Source: Pseudomonadota bacterium
GTDB lineage: Bacteria > Desulfobacterota > Desulfovibrionia > Desulfovibrionales > Desulfovibrionaceae
DNA: 64,000 bases
Assembly: GCA_018822105.1 (NCBI GenBank)
Contig: JAHJLB010000014.1
Span: 235,077 to 299,076 of the forward strand
Reading direction: 5' to 3'
How positions within the stretch are numbered: position 1 is the stretch's first letter; each line of letters opens with the position of its first letter. A program made the position numbers and the translations under genes. The notes under the pieces are model-generated. The model saw nothing but the letters and a program-made list of their open reading frames with translations, had not been told where the DNA came from and searched no databases. Shown in pieces: positions 8,336 through 15,918 of the stretch.

Positions 8336-9202
8336 ATGCGCATCAAGGGCTATGGCGCCAGCCAGCAGGGCCAGCCCGGGGCCGGCCGGGAACGCGCCGC
8401 CTCCTTCCGCGCCCGGCACAGCGTCGGCGAGCGCATACGGGGCCGGGTGGAGCGGCGCGACCCCTCGGGCCTGTACTGGGTGCGGATCGGCGGAGAGGAG
8501 CTCCTGGCCCGGCTGGAAGTCCAGACCGAACCCGGGGATGAACTCCTGTTCGTGGTCCGTGCCCTCAGCCCGGAAATCCATCTCCAGGCCCTGCAGGGCG
8601 AGGCCGCTGCAGACGATCTGCCCTTCCTGGTGCAGCGCTTCCGCGCCGCGCGGGAATCCTTCGAGCAGCATGCCACACCCCTGCTGGCTGTGCTCGCGGG
8701 CATCCCGCCCGTCTTGGCCCTGCGCCAGGAGGGCCTTGGCATTGCCCTGAGCGGAGACGCCGAGGCCGCGGGCCTTTACGGTCAAGCCCAGGACCTGCTG
8801 GGCCGTCTCAACGAGTCCCTGGCGGGCAAGAGCGGGGCCGAGGCCCTGTACCTGCCCTGGCTGCTGCCAGGGCTGCGGCGTCAGGAGATCGTGCGCCGCG
8901 CCACCGGCGGCAAGGGCTTTGCCGAGGCCAGCCTCAGCGGATTTTCGGCGGAATGCGGCGGACTGGAGGCGCGGCTGCTCTCCAGGCCGGGCCAATGCAG
9001 CCTGCGCCTTCTGGTCGAGCGGCCGGAACACGCCGGGCCTGTTCAGGTGGAGCTGGCCGCCCTGGTGCGCGACGGGCTGGGCGTGGAGGCGGAATTTCTG
9101 GGCGTATCCCGGCTGGCCGCCACAGGCGGGGCCGGAGTGCTCGGCGAAGTCCTGGGCGACGTCCCGCTCTGGGCTTCAGGCGGGCTCAATACGCGGGTCT
9201 AG
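8336..9202 (+). CDS. Hypothetical protein with FliK-like N-terminal domain
   Basis: The 288-residue product begins with a basic segment, then has a beta-rich stretch (about residues 30-85: GERIRGRVERRD, LLARLEVQTEPGDELLFVV, then SPEIHLQAL). Similar beta-rich stretches occur near the N-terminus of FliK-type hook-length proteins. The rest is Ala/Leu/Gly-rich and helical, with a possible second beta domain at about 195-270. I cannot assign a function. Hook-length control or an unrelated export-linked role are both possible; there are no flagellar structural genes directly beside it. Confidence 0.65.
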   Translation: MRIKGYGASQQGQPGAGRERAASFRARHSVGERIRGRVERRDPSGLYWVRIGGEELLARLEVQTEPGDELLFVVRALSPEIHLQALQGEAAADDLPFLVQRFRAARESFEQHATPLLAVLAGIPPVLALRQEGLGIALSGDAEAAGLYGQAQDLLGRLNESLAGKSGAEALYLPWLLPGLRRQEIVRRATGGKGFAEASLSGFSAECGGLEARLLSRPGQCSLRLLVERPEHAGPVQVELAALVRDGLGVEAEFLGVSRLAATGGAGVLGEVLGDVPLWASGGLNTRV

Positions 9203-9221
9203 GCCGGCCAGGCCCCTTTCC

Positions 9222-9249
9222 AAAAACAAAAAAACGCCCCGCAGGGCGT
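9222..9249 (-). terminator. Terminator of the lpxC unit
   Basis: On the minus strand, ACGCCC and GGGCGT pair around a 4-base loop and are followed by a T-run (positions 9222-9234 are nearly all A on the plus strand). It lies 28 bases past the lpxC stop. Confidence 0.85.
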
Positions 9250-9277
9250 CAGCTCAGGCTGTGGCGGGGCGAAGGCC

Positions 9278-10213
9278 CTAGGCCAGGGCTGGCCGGCCGC
9301 GCAGATCGCCGCGCAGGGGCTCGGCAGCCGGGGCCTGCTGCGGGGCCGCGGCAGGCAGGGCCAGGGTGCGTTCCTCAAGGTACTCGCCGGCATGGTCCTC
9401 GATATGGCGCAGGAAGGCGTTGTTCATGGAGTGCCCGGAGGCGAAGACCTCGAAGCGGCCCTGCAGGGGCAGCCCCATGACCGCCATGTCGCCCACGAAG
9501 TCCAGCAGCTTGTGGCGCACGAATTCATCGGTGTAGCGCAGGCCGTCGGTGTTCAGCACGCCGAATTCATCCAGCACCACGGCGTTGTCCAGGGTGCCGC
9601 CCAGGGCCAGGCCGTTGGCGTGCAGGTATTCCACCTCGCGCAGGAAGCCGAAGGTGCGCGCCTTGGCGATGTCCGTGGCGAAAACCTCAGGGGTCACTTC
9701 CAGGCACAGGTTCTGGCGGCCGATGAGCGGATGGGCGAACTGGATGGTGTAGTCCACCAGGAAGCCGTCGTGGGGAGCGGCCTTGATGAACTTGCCGTCG
9801 CGCTCGAAGGACAAAGGCCGCGTGATGGCCAGAACCTTGCGGGCCTTGGCCTGGCGGCGCAGCCCGGCCTGATTCAGCAGGTAGACGAAGGAGGCGGCGC
9901 TGCCGTCCATGATGGGCAGCTCGCGTCCCTGGACCTCGATGCGGATGTTGTCGACGCCCATGCCGCGCACGGCCGCGAGCAGGTGCTCCACGGTGGCGAT
10001 CTGGTCGTGCCCGTTGCCCAGGCTGGTGGCCAGGCCCGTGTCCACCACGAGGCGGGGCTTGGGGCTCAGGAAGGAAGTGCCCGATCCGCTGCGCAGGGCG
10101 AAGAGGATGCCCGTGTCTTCGGGCGCGGGGCGCAGGACGAGTTCTACCTTCCTGCCACCATGCAGGCCGATTCCCGTGCAGCGCACCGTGTTGCGGATCG
10201 TGGTCTGATGCAT
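9278..10213 (-). CDS. lpxC: UDP-3-O-acyl-N-acetylglucosamine deacetylase LpxC
   Basis: LpxC is the zinc-dependent deacetylase that commits UDP-GlcNAc to lipid A synthesis, so the cell has an outer membrane with lipopolysaccharide. The zinc ligands are visible: H77 in VEHLLAA, and H234 with D238 in RHKLLDFVGD. The product is 311 residues from ATG 10213, which has GGAGG upstream; in-frame upstream codons would only add a non-conserved stretch. The tail after about residue 285 is Ala/Pro-rich and not conserved. It is last in the rpmE-to-lpxC gene row but has 162 bases before it with a candidate promoter of its own. Confidence 0.96.
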   Translation of the reverse strand: MHQTTIRNTVRCTGIGLHGGRKVELVLRPAPEDTGILFALRSGSGTSFLSPKPRLVVDTGLATSLGNGHDQIATVEHLLAAVRGMGVDNIRIEVQGRELPIMDGSAASFVYLLNQAGLRRQAKARKVLAITRPLSFERDGKFIKAAPHDGFLVDYTIQFAHPLIGRQNLCLEVTPEVFATDIAKARTFGFLREVEYLHANGLALGGTLDNAVVLDEFGVLNTDGLRYTDEFVRHKLLDFVGDMAVMGLPLQGRFEVFASGHSMNNAFLRHIEDHAGEYLEERTLALPAAAPQQAPAAEPLRGDLRGRPALA

Positions 10214-10236
10214 GCGTCCTCCGTCTGCATGCCACA

Positions 10237-10252
10237 TGCATAGGTGGTGCCA
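10237..10252 (-). promoter_or_regulatory. Candidate sigma-54 promoter upstream of lpxC
   Basis: On the minus strand the sequence reads TGGCACC-ACCT-ATGCA. The -24 TGGCAC is exact, the -12 element matches three of four bases (ATGC for TTGC), and the spacing of GG to GC is the required 10 bases. The predicted start of transcription would be about 13 bases before the lpxC ATG. An AT-rich tract (about 10256-10298), unusual here, lies upstream. A chance match cannot be excluded. Confidence 0.4.
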
Positions 10253-10375
10253 ACTCAAAATGAGATGGCAACTGACTTAAATATTAAGATTAATAATGGA
10301 CGACCAGAAGGCCGGCTGTGCTGTTTCCCCCACAAGGTGCAGGGATGCGACGGCCCGGACCTGATATTGTGGGCT

Positions 10376-11299
10376 TTACGCAACAGTCCGGATGGCGCGC
10401 AGCACGCGATCCAGGCCCGCGTAGTCGGTGAGGACCACGGGGGCGGAAAAGCCGCTGGCGTAATCTTCAAAGATGTCCAGCACCGCCCGGCCCTGGCTTG
10501 AGCCGAACTCGCAGAGCAGCACGCCACCGGGCCGCAGGGCGCGCGCGGCCGTGGGGACCAGCCCGCGGATGTGGGCCAGGCCGGCGTCCGGGCTCAGCAA
10601 GGCGCTTCTCGGCTCGAAATCGTGCACCTCAGGGCTGAGGGACTCGTACTCGGCTTCCGTGACATAGGGCGGGTTGGCCACCACGAGGTTCAGGGCGCCT
10701 GGGGGCAGGTGCAGGCTGGTGAAGTCCGCGCAGAGGAATTCCAGGCGCTCCTCCACCTGGTGGCGCCGGGCATTGTCCCGCGCCACCTCCAGGGCCGCGC
10801 AGGAGAGGTCCACGGCCAGCCCCCTGGCCCCGGGGAAGACATGGGCCAGGGCCACGGCCAGGGCGCCCGACCCGCTCCCGAAGTCGGCGAAGCGCAGGGG
10901 CGCATCTGCAGGATACAGGCGCTGTGCCTCCTCGATGAGCATCTCCGTCTCCGGGCGCGGGATGAGCACGTCCGGGGTGACGCGCAAGCCCAGGCCGAAG
11001 AACTCCTTCTCGCCCAGGATGTAGGCCACGGGCTCGCCCTTGGCGCGGCGGGACACAAGGGCGCGGAAGGCGGCCAGGGCCTCCCGGCTCGGCAGGGTCT
11101 TGGACTGCACGAGGAGCCCCAGGCGCGTCAGCCCGAAGGCCTTGGCGCCCAGGAGTTCGGCGGAAAGGCGCGGGGCGTCCAGGCCAAGGCCGGACAGTTC
11201 GGCTGCGGCAAGGGCCAGGGCCTCGCCCAGGGCCAGTGGGGTCCGCGTCTGGTCGGAACGAGGCCCGTGCGAAGGGATGCTGCCCTGGCGCTCGGCCAC
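10376..11299 (-). CDS. prmC: Release factor glutamine methyltransferase PrmC
   Basis: PrmC methylates the glutamine of the GGQ motif in release factors, raising termination efficiency. The SAM-binding motif DFGSGSGALA is at residues 139-148 and the catalytic NPPY at 209-212. The helical N-terminal domain that recognises the release factor is present. The start is GTG 11299 with GGAGG 8 bases upstream, immediately after the prfA stop. PrfA, its substrate, is encoded directly upstream in the same transcript, a common pairing. Confidence 0.95.
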   Translation of the reverse strand: MAERQGSIPSHGPRSDQTRTPLALGEALALAAAELSGLGLDAPRLSAELLGAKAFGLTRLGLLVQSKTLPSREALAAFRALVSRRAKGEPVAYILGEKEFFGLGLRVTPDVLIPRPETEMLIEEAQRLYPADAPLRFADFGSGSGALAVALAHVFPGARGLAVDLSCAALEVARDNARRHQVEERLEFLCADFTSLHLPPGALNLVVANPPYVTEAEYESLSPEVHDFEPRSALLSPDAGLAHIRGLVPTAARALRPGGVLLCEFGSSQGRAVLDIFEDYASGFSAPVVLTDYAGLDRVLRAIRTVA

Positions 11300-11303
11300 G
11301 GGG

Positions 11304-12377
11304 CTAGCCTCCGTTGGCCTGCTGCTTGAGGATCTCGGTCTGATAGTGGCTGGTCAGGGCCTGGATGAGGTCGCCCACGTCGCCCTCCATCACCGAATCC
11401 AGCTTGTACAGCGTCAGGTTGATGCGGTGGTCCGTAACCCGGCTTTGGGGGAAATTGTAGGTGCGGATGCGTTCGGAGCGGTCGCCGGAGCCCACCTGGG
11501 CGCGGCGGATGTCCGTCTCCACGGCCTTGGCCTTCTCCTGCTCCTGGGCCAGCAGGCGCGAACGCAGGACCTTCATGGCCGAGGCCTTGTTCTTGTGCTG
11601 CGACTTCTCATCCTGGCACTGCACCACAAGCCCGGAGGGGATGTGGGTGATGCGCACCGCGGACTCCGTTCTGTTGACGTGCTGGCCGCCGGCGCCGCTG
11701 GCGCGGTAGACGTCGATGCGCAGGTCCTCGGTGCGGATGTCCACGTCCACCTCCTCGGCCTCGGGCATGATGGCCACGGTCACCGCGGAGGTGTGGATGC
11801 GCCCCTGGGCCTCCGTGGCGGGCACGCGCTGCACGCGGTGCACCCCGGCCTCCCACTTGAGCTTGCTGAAGACGCGGTCGCCGGAAATGGAGGCGATGAC
11901 CTCCTTGTATCCGCCGGTGTCCGTGGGGCTGGCGTCGAGCAGCTCCACGCGCCAGCCGATGCGCTCGGCGTAGCGGGTGTACATGCGGAACAGGTCGGCG
12001 CAAAACAGGGCCGCCTCGTCGCCGCCCGTGCCCGCGCGGATCTCCAGGATGCTGTTCTTGTCGTCCAGCGGATCCTTGGGCAGCAGCATGAGCTTGAGGT
12101 CCACGTCCAGCTGCTCGATGCGGGCCTTCAGGCCTTCGGCCTCAACCTCGGCCAGCTCGCGCATCTCAGGATCGGCGTCTTTGAGCAGCTCGTGGTTGCT
12201 GGCCAGCTCCTGGGAGAGCTGCTTGTACTCGCGGAAGGCGCGCACGATGGTTCCCAGGTCCGCGTGGCTCTTGGCCACCTTGCGGTAGCGGTCCTTGTCG
12301 GCCAGGACCTCAGGAGCGCCGAGCTCCTTCTCCAGGTCCAGAAAACTGTGCTCGATCTCTTCCAGCTTGGCGAACAT
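11304..12377 (-). CDS. prfA: Peptide chain release factor 1
   Basis: RF1 recognises UAA and UAG stop codons and triggers peptide release. The GGQ motif lies in [12 protein letters not shown] near residue 230. The length of 357 residues is standard. The ATG at 12377 shares its A with the TGA stop of the upstream DUF1385 gene (TGATG), and a GAGGAGGG site lies just upstream, so translation is likely coupled. prmC follows after 4 bases. Confidence 0.96.
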   Translation of the reverse strand: MFAKLEEIEHSFLDLEKELGAPEVLADKDRYRKVAKSHADLGTIVRAFREYKQLSQELASNHELLKDADPEMRELAEVEAEGLKARIEQLDVDLKLMLLPKDPLDDKNSILEIRAGTGGDEAALFCADLFRMYTRYAERIGWRVELLDASPTDTGGYKEVIASISGDRVFSKLKWEAGVHRVQRVPATEAQGRIHTSAVTVAIMPEAEEVDVDIRTEDLRIDVYRASGAGGQHVNRTESAVRITHIPSGLVVQCQDEKSQHKNKASAMKVLRSRLLAQEQEKAKAVETDIRRAQVGSGDRSERIRTYNFPQSRVTDHRINLTLYKLDSVMEGDVGDLIQALTSHYQTEILKQQANGG

Positions 12378-13336
12378 CAGGGGCAGCCCTCCTCGCTCAC
12401 GGCGCATTTGAGGGCGGCCATGGCCACCTCGATCTGGCTGTCGTCCGGCTCCTTGGTGGTCATCACCTGAAGCACGAGGCCGGGCCAGCAGAGCATGCGG
12501 CAGAGCACATTGGTGCTGAACTTGCCTGCGAAGCGGATGATTTCGTAGGCGATGCAGCTGATGGGGACCATGAACAGAAGCTTCACGGACACGATGTACA
12601 GGTGCTTGAAAAGAAAGGTCTCCGGCTTGTAGAAGGTCAGCAGGTAGGGCACCAGCGCCGTGTAGAGCAGGATGCTCACGGCCAGGACAAAGAGCAGGAA
12701 GGAGGTGCCGCAGCGCGGGTGCAGCCGGCTGTTGCTCCGGGCCGAGGCCACGGTCACTTCATTCCCGCTCTCAAAGGCCCAGATGACCTTGTGCTCGGCC
12801 CCGTGGTACTGGAAGACGCGGCGGATGTCCGGCACAAAGGAGATGGCCCCGATGTAGCCCACGAACATGAGCATCTTGAAGCCGCCGTCCCAGGCGTTGA
12901 AGCTCAGGGTGTCCACATCGCCGGACAGGCCCAGCCACTGCATGGCCACGGACAAGAAATGCGGCAGCACCACGAACAGCCCCAAAGCCACGCCCAGGGC
13001 AACGAACATGGTCAGCACCAGGTGCCAGGGCGTCAGCTCGCCCTCGCCGGAATCGCCGTCCACGGACTGCATGGCCGAGAAGTTGAGGGCCTTGATGCCG
13101 TTGACCAGGGTCTCCAGAAGCACCGGGAAGCCGCGCAGGAAGGGCTTGCGCAGGATGGCCGCCGAGGTGAGCGAGAACCAGGGGCGGACCTCGACCAGGA
13201 TCTGCCCGTCGGGCTTGCGCACGGCAATGGCCAGGCGGTCCTTGGCGCGCATCATCACGCCCTCAATGACGGCCTGGCCGCCCACGGTGGCTCCGGCGGA
13301 GAGCAAAGGGATCATGGCTCTTTTCAAGGGGCTCAC
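12377..13336 (-). CDS. DUF1385 family membrane protein (YqhQ-like)
   Basis: The protein (up to 319 residues) starts with the family-typical [12 protein letters not shown] segment (about residues 19-30) and has several transmembrane segments, including strong ones at about 105-125, 210-235 and 245-265. The function is not established; family members commonly sit beside rpmE and prfA, as here. The start may be GTG 13336 or ATG 13315; neither has a strong ribosome-binding site. Its stop overlaps the prfA start. Confidence 0.88.
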   Translation of the reverse strand: MSPLKRAMIPLLSAGATVGGQAVIEGVMMRAKDRLAIAVRKPDGQILVEVRPWFSLTSAAILRKPFLRGFPVLLETLVNGIKALNFSAMQSVDGDSGEGELTPWHLVLTMFVALGVALGLFVVLPHFLSVAMQWLGLSGDVDTLSFNAWDGGFKMLMFVGYIGAISFVPDIRRVFQYHGAEHKVIWAFESGNEVTVASARSNSRLHPRCGTSFLLFVLAVSILLYTALVPYLLTFYKPETFLFKHLYIVSVKLLFMVPISCIAYEIIRFAGKFSTNVLCRMLCWPGLVLQVMTTKEPDDSQIEVAMAALKCAVSEEGCP

Positions 13337-13449
13337 CTTTCGTGCTTGGAGGCGCTCGCGCCTCTCGTCATGACGCGCGGACGCTTCCGGGCGGTGTCAT
13401 CCAGATATGTCCGCCTGGCGCGAAGTAAAGACCGCAGCAGGCCGTGGGA

Positions 13450-13488
13450 AACAAGAATGCCTCCATTGGCGACCCAACAGAGGCATTC
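13450..13488 (-). terminator. Terminator or attenuator after rpmE
   Basis: On the minus strand, GAATGCCTC and GAGGCATTC enclose an inner TTGG-GTCG-CCAA hairpin and are followed by TTGTTT. It should reduce read-through from rpmE into the DUF1385-prfA-prmC genes. The remaining 13337-13508 gap shows no other feature. Confidence 0.7.
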
Positions 13489-13508
13489 CGGAATGCGAGC
13501 GTCGGGCG

Positions 13509-13727
13509 CTACTTCTTGTCGTCAGCGAGATTCGCGTACTTTTTGCGGAAGCGATCGATGCGGCCGGCGGTGTCCACAAAGCGCTGCTTGCCCGTGTAGA
13601 ACGGGTGGCAGTTCGAGCAGATTTCCACGGTCAGCTCCTTGCCCTTGGTGGTGAGCATGGTCGCTTCGTAGCCGCAGTTGCAGCGGATGTGGGACTCGTT
13701 GATGTTCGGGTGGATATCTTTTTTCAT
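13509..13727 (-). CDS. rpmE: 50S ribosomal protein L31 (zinc-binding form)
   Basis: The 72-residue protein begins MKKDIHPNI and carries the four cysteines of the zinc-binding (C+) form at C16, C18, C37 and C40, then HPFYTGKQ, the L31 signature. L31 bridges the two ribosomal subunits. A GGAGAGAG site precedes the ATG. It heads the minus-strand row rpmE, DUF1385, prfA, prmC, lpxC. As the zinc form it would be replaced by a cysteine-free paralogue under zinc starvation in some bacteria; no such paralogue is in the window. Confidence 0.97.
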   Translation of the reverse strand: MKKDIHPNINESHIRCNCGYEATMLTTKGKELTVEICSNCHPFYTGKQRFVDTAGRIDRFRKKYANLADDKK

Positions 13728-13764
13728 GACTCTCTCCAGGCTCAGTGTTCACGTGAAGCAAAGC

Positions 13765-13793
13765 CGTATACTTCCGAAGTTCACGGAAAGCAA
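13765..13793 (-). promoter_or_regulatory. Candidate promoter of rpmE
   Basis: On the minus strand TTGCTT and TATACG are 17 bases apart, about 40 bases before the rpmE start. Both hexamers are imperfect. Confidence 0.4.
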
Positions 13794-13850
13794 GTGTCCA
13801 GGCAGAAATATTTCCCGCCGGGTCGGATCCGGCTTTGCCCGGCGCCCCGG

Positions 13851-13879
13851 TTGACTTCCCCGGCCCCGGCGGGTAGCGA
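13851..13879 (+). promoter_or_regulatory. Candidate promoter of the thiC leader
   Basis: TTGACT and TAGCGA are 17 bases apart. Transcription would begin about 25 bases before the TPP riboswitch. The -10 is poor, so this is a weak call supported mainly by position. Confidence 0.35.
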
Positions 13880-13910
13880 TGGGCAGCGATCATCGCCAGC
13901 TGGCGCGCCA

Positions 13911-14002
13911 TACGGGAGTCCGGGCCAACCGGGCTGAGAGGGTCCCATCAAGCGGGACCGACCGTTGAACCTGTCGGATAATGCCGGTGGAGGAAATGGA
14001 CC
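13911..14002 (+). promoter_or_regulatory. TPP riboswitch (THI element)
   Basis: The conserved blocks of the thiamine pyrophosphate aptamer are present in order: GGGCTGAGAGGGTCCC with the CTGAGA core at 13934-13939, ACCTG at 13969-13973, GGATAATGCC at 13976-13985 and a GGAGGAAATGG end. It lies about 85 bases upstream of thiC, so thiC expression should fall when TPP is abundant. I see no clear terminator stem downstream; control of ribosome access at the GCGAGGAGC site (about 14075-14083) is the likelier mode. Confidence 0.95.
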
Positions 14003-14087
14003 ATCCCTTCTTCTCCCATGCCCCCGCAGACATAAAGCGCCCCGCCCGGCCAAACCACTGGTCGCCATGAACCTGCGAGGAGCTTCC

Positions 14088-15368
14088 ATGTCCATCATCC
14101 AGTTGAATCAGGCCCTGGCCGGCATCTTGGAGCGGCACATCTCCGAGCTCGCGGCCCTGGAGCACATGCCCGAGGCCGAGATACGCTCGCGCATCGATGC
14201 GGGCGCCCTCACCCTCCTGGACAACCCGGCCCACGCGGGCGTGCGCCCCACCCTCATCGGCCAACCGGCCCGGGTCAAGGTCAACGCCAACATCGGCACC
14301 TCGCCCCTGGCCAGCGACATGACCGAGGAGACCGACAAGCTCCGCGTGGCGGAGACCGCCGGCGCCGACGCCGTCATGGACCTGTCCACGGCGGGCGACC
14401 TGGACGCCATACGCCTGCGCATGCTGGCCGCCACCGCGCTGCCCCTGGGCACCGTGCCCATCTATGCCGTGGCCGGGGCCTGCGCCCTGGACGGCCGCGA
14501 CCCCTCGGGCTTTGAGCCCGGCGAGCTTCTGGCGGAGGTCGAAAAGCAGGCCCGCCAGGGCGTGGACTTCATGACCCTGCACTGCGGACTGACCAAGCGC
14601 GGGGCCGAGCTGGCCCAGGACGGTTCGCGCATGCTGGGCATCGTGTCCCGGGGCGGGGCCATCCTGGCCCGCTGGATGCGCCGCACGGGCCAGGAGAACC
14701 CCCTGCTCACCCACTACGACGACCTTCTGGACATCGCCAGAAGGCACAACGTGGTCCTGAGCCTCGGCGACGGGCTGAGGCCCGGCGCCGGCGCGGACGC
14801 GGGCGACCCGGCCCAGTGGGAGGAGGTGCTGACCCTGGGGGTGCTGGCCCGCCGCGCCTGGGCCGCAGGGGTCCAGGTGATGATCGAGGGGCCGGGGCAT
14901 GTGCCCCTGCATCTGGTGCAGTCCCAGATCCAGGGCATCAAGCGCGCCACCTTCGGCGCGCCGCTCTATGTCCTGGGTCCGCTGGTCACGGACACCGCCG
15001 CAGGCCGCGACCATATCGCCGGGGCCATCGGCGGCGCCCTGGCCGCCCAGCACGGGGCGGACTTCCTCTGCTACCTGACCCCGGCCGAGCACCTGTGCCT
15101 GCCTGACGCCCGCGACGTGCACGAAGGCGTGCTGGCCTCGCGCATCGCCGCCCAGGCTGGCGAGGCGGCCCTGGGCCGGCCCTGGGCCGTGGCCCGGGAG
15201 CGCGAAATGTCCGACGCGCGCATGAAGCTCGACTGGAAGCGCATGGCCGACAGCGCCCTGGACCCGTGCCTGGTGCGTTCGCGCTCCCAGGGCACGGAGC
15301 ACGGCAAGGAATGCGGCATGTGCGGCAAGTTCTGCGCCATCCGCATGGCCGAGCCCGAAACAGCCTAG
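14088..15368 (+). CDS. thiC: Phosphomethylpyrimidine synthase ThiC
   Basis: ThiC is a radical SAM enzyme that rearranges aminoimidazole ribotide into the pyrimidine of thiamine. The product is 426 residues, the short form of the family. The cluster motif near the C-terminus reads CGMCGKFC, and the core motifs VNANIGTS, DLSTAGD and IEGPGHVPLH are present. The ATG at 14088 has a GAGGAG site 5 bases upstream; the longer in-frame start would translate through the riboswitch and is rejected. Control by the TPP riboswitch confirms the assignment. Confidence 0.97.
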   Translation: MSIIQLNQALAGILERHISELAALEHMPEAEIRSRIDAGALTLLDNPAHAGVRPTLIGQPARVKVNANIGTSPLASDMTEETDKLRVAETAGADAVMDLSTAGDLDAIRLRMLAATALPLGTVPIYAVAGACALDGRDPSGFEPGELLAEVEKQARQGVDFMTLHCGLTKRGAELAQDGSRMLGIVSRGGAILARWMRRTGQENPLLTHYDDLLDIARRHNVVLSLGDGLRPGAGADAGDPAQWEEVLTLGVLARRAWAAGVQVMIEGPGHVPLHLVQSQIQGIKRATFGAPLYVLGPLVTDTAAGRDHIAGAIGGALAAQHGADFLCYLTPAEHLCLPDARDVHEGVLASRIAAQAGEAALGRPWAVAREREMSDARMKLDWKRMADSALDPCLVRSRSQGTEHGKECGMCGKFCAIRMAEPETA

Positions 15369-15391
15369 GGCCCCGGCGCGGGGCAAAAAAG

Positions 15392-15427
15392 AAGAGGCGG
15401 GCGCTTGCGCACCCGCCTCTTTGCTTT
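15392..15427. terminator. Bidirectional terminator between thiC and dsrC
   Basis: AAGAGGCGGG pairs with CCCGCCTCTT around a GC-TTGC-GC tip. T-rich sequence follows on the plus strand (TTGCTTTT) and A-rich sequence precedes it (AAAAAAG), so it can serve both convergent genes. Confidence 0.9.
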
Positions 15428-15440
15428 TCTGGGGTCGGAA

Positions 15441-15758
15441 CTACACGCAGCCGGTGGGCTTGGGCAGGCCGGCCATCTTGCAGGCGCCCTTGCCGGGGCC
15501 GGACGGGAACAGCTCGTAGATTTCCTTGAGCTTGTAGCCGGTGACCTTGGACAGGATGCGCACCATGGGAGCGATGCCGTTCTTCTTGTAGTAGTCCTGC
15601 AGGAAGTCGATGACCTTCTGGTGGCTTTCGCTGATGATGGAGATGCCTTCGCTCTCCTTCACGTAGTCCACCCAGTCAGGATTCCAGTCCTCAAACTTGA
15701 GCAGGAAACCGTCCTCGTCCACCTCAAACTTATTGCTCTTGAACTCAACAATCGCCAT
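15441..15758 (-). CDS. dsrC: Dissimilatory sulfite reductase-associated sulfur carrier DsrC
   Basis: DsrC is the co-substrate of dissimilatory sulfite reductase; it leaves DsrAB as a trisulfide formed between its two C-terminal cysteines. The 105-residue protein has both: C93 and the penultimate C104 in a GACKMAGLPKPTGCV ending, the arrangement required for redox function and absent from single-cysteine relatives such as TusE. An AGGAGG site precedes the ATG at 15758. It has its own candidate promoter and a strong terminator, consistent with a highly expressed single gene. dsrAB itself is not in the window. Confidence 0.97.
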   Translation of the reverse strand: MAIVEFKSNKFEVDEDGFLLKFEDWNPDWVDYVKESEGISIISESHQKVIDFLQDYYKKNGIAPMVRILSKVTGYKLKEIYELFPSGPGKGACKMAGLPKPTGCV

Positions 15759-15852
15759 TCTTCGTCCTCCTAATAGGATCTCATGGAAGTAGCCAAAGCC
15801 GATTGATTCCGTAAAACCCGCGCACGGGCCTTGCCCATGCTTGCGTGGAAAC

Positions 15853-15881
15853 GGAATAATTGATTTCCACCCCGTGGTCAA
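15853..15881 (-). promoter_or_regulatory. Candidate dsrC promoter
   Basis: On the minus strand TTGACC and TATTCC are 17 bases apart, giving a leader of about 90 bases before dsrC. The -35 matches five of six; the -10 is weak. Confidence 0.45.
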
Positions 15882-15918
15882 TACGGCCAGGGAGTATATC
15901 CTACAAACCGGTGGAAAT

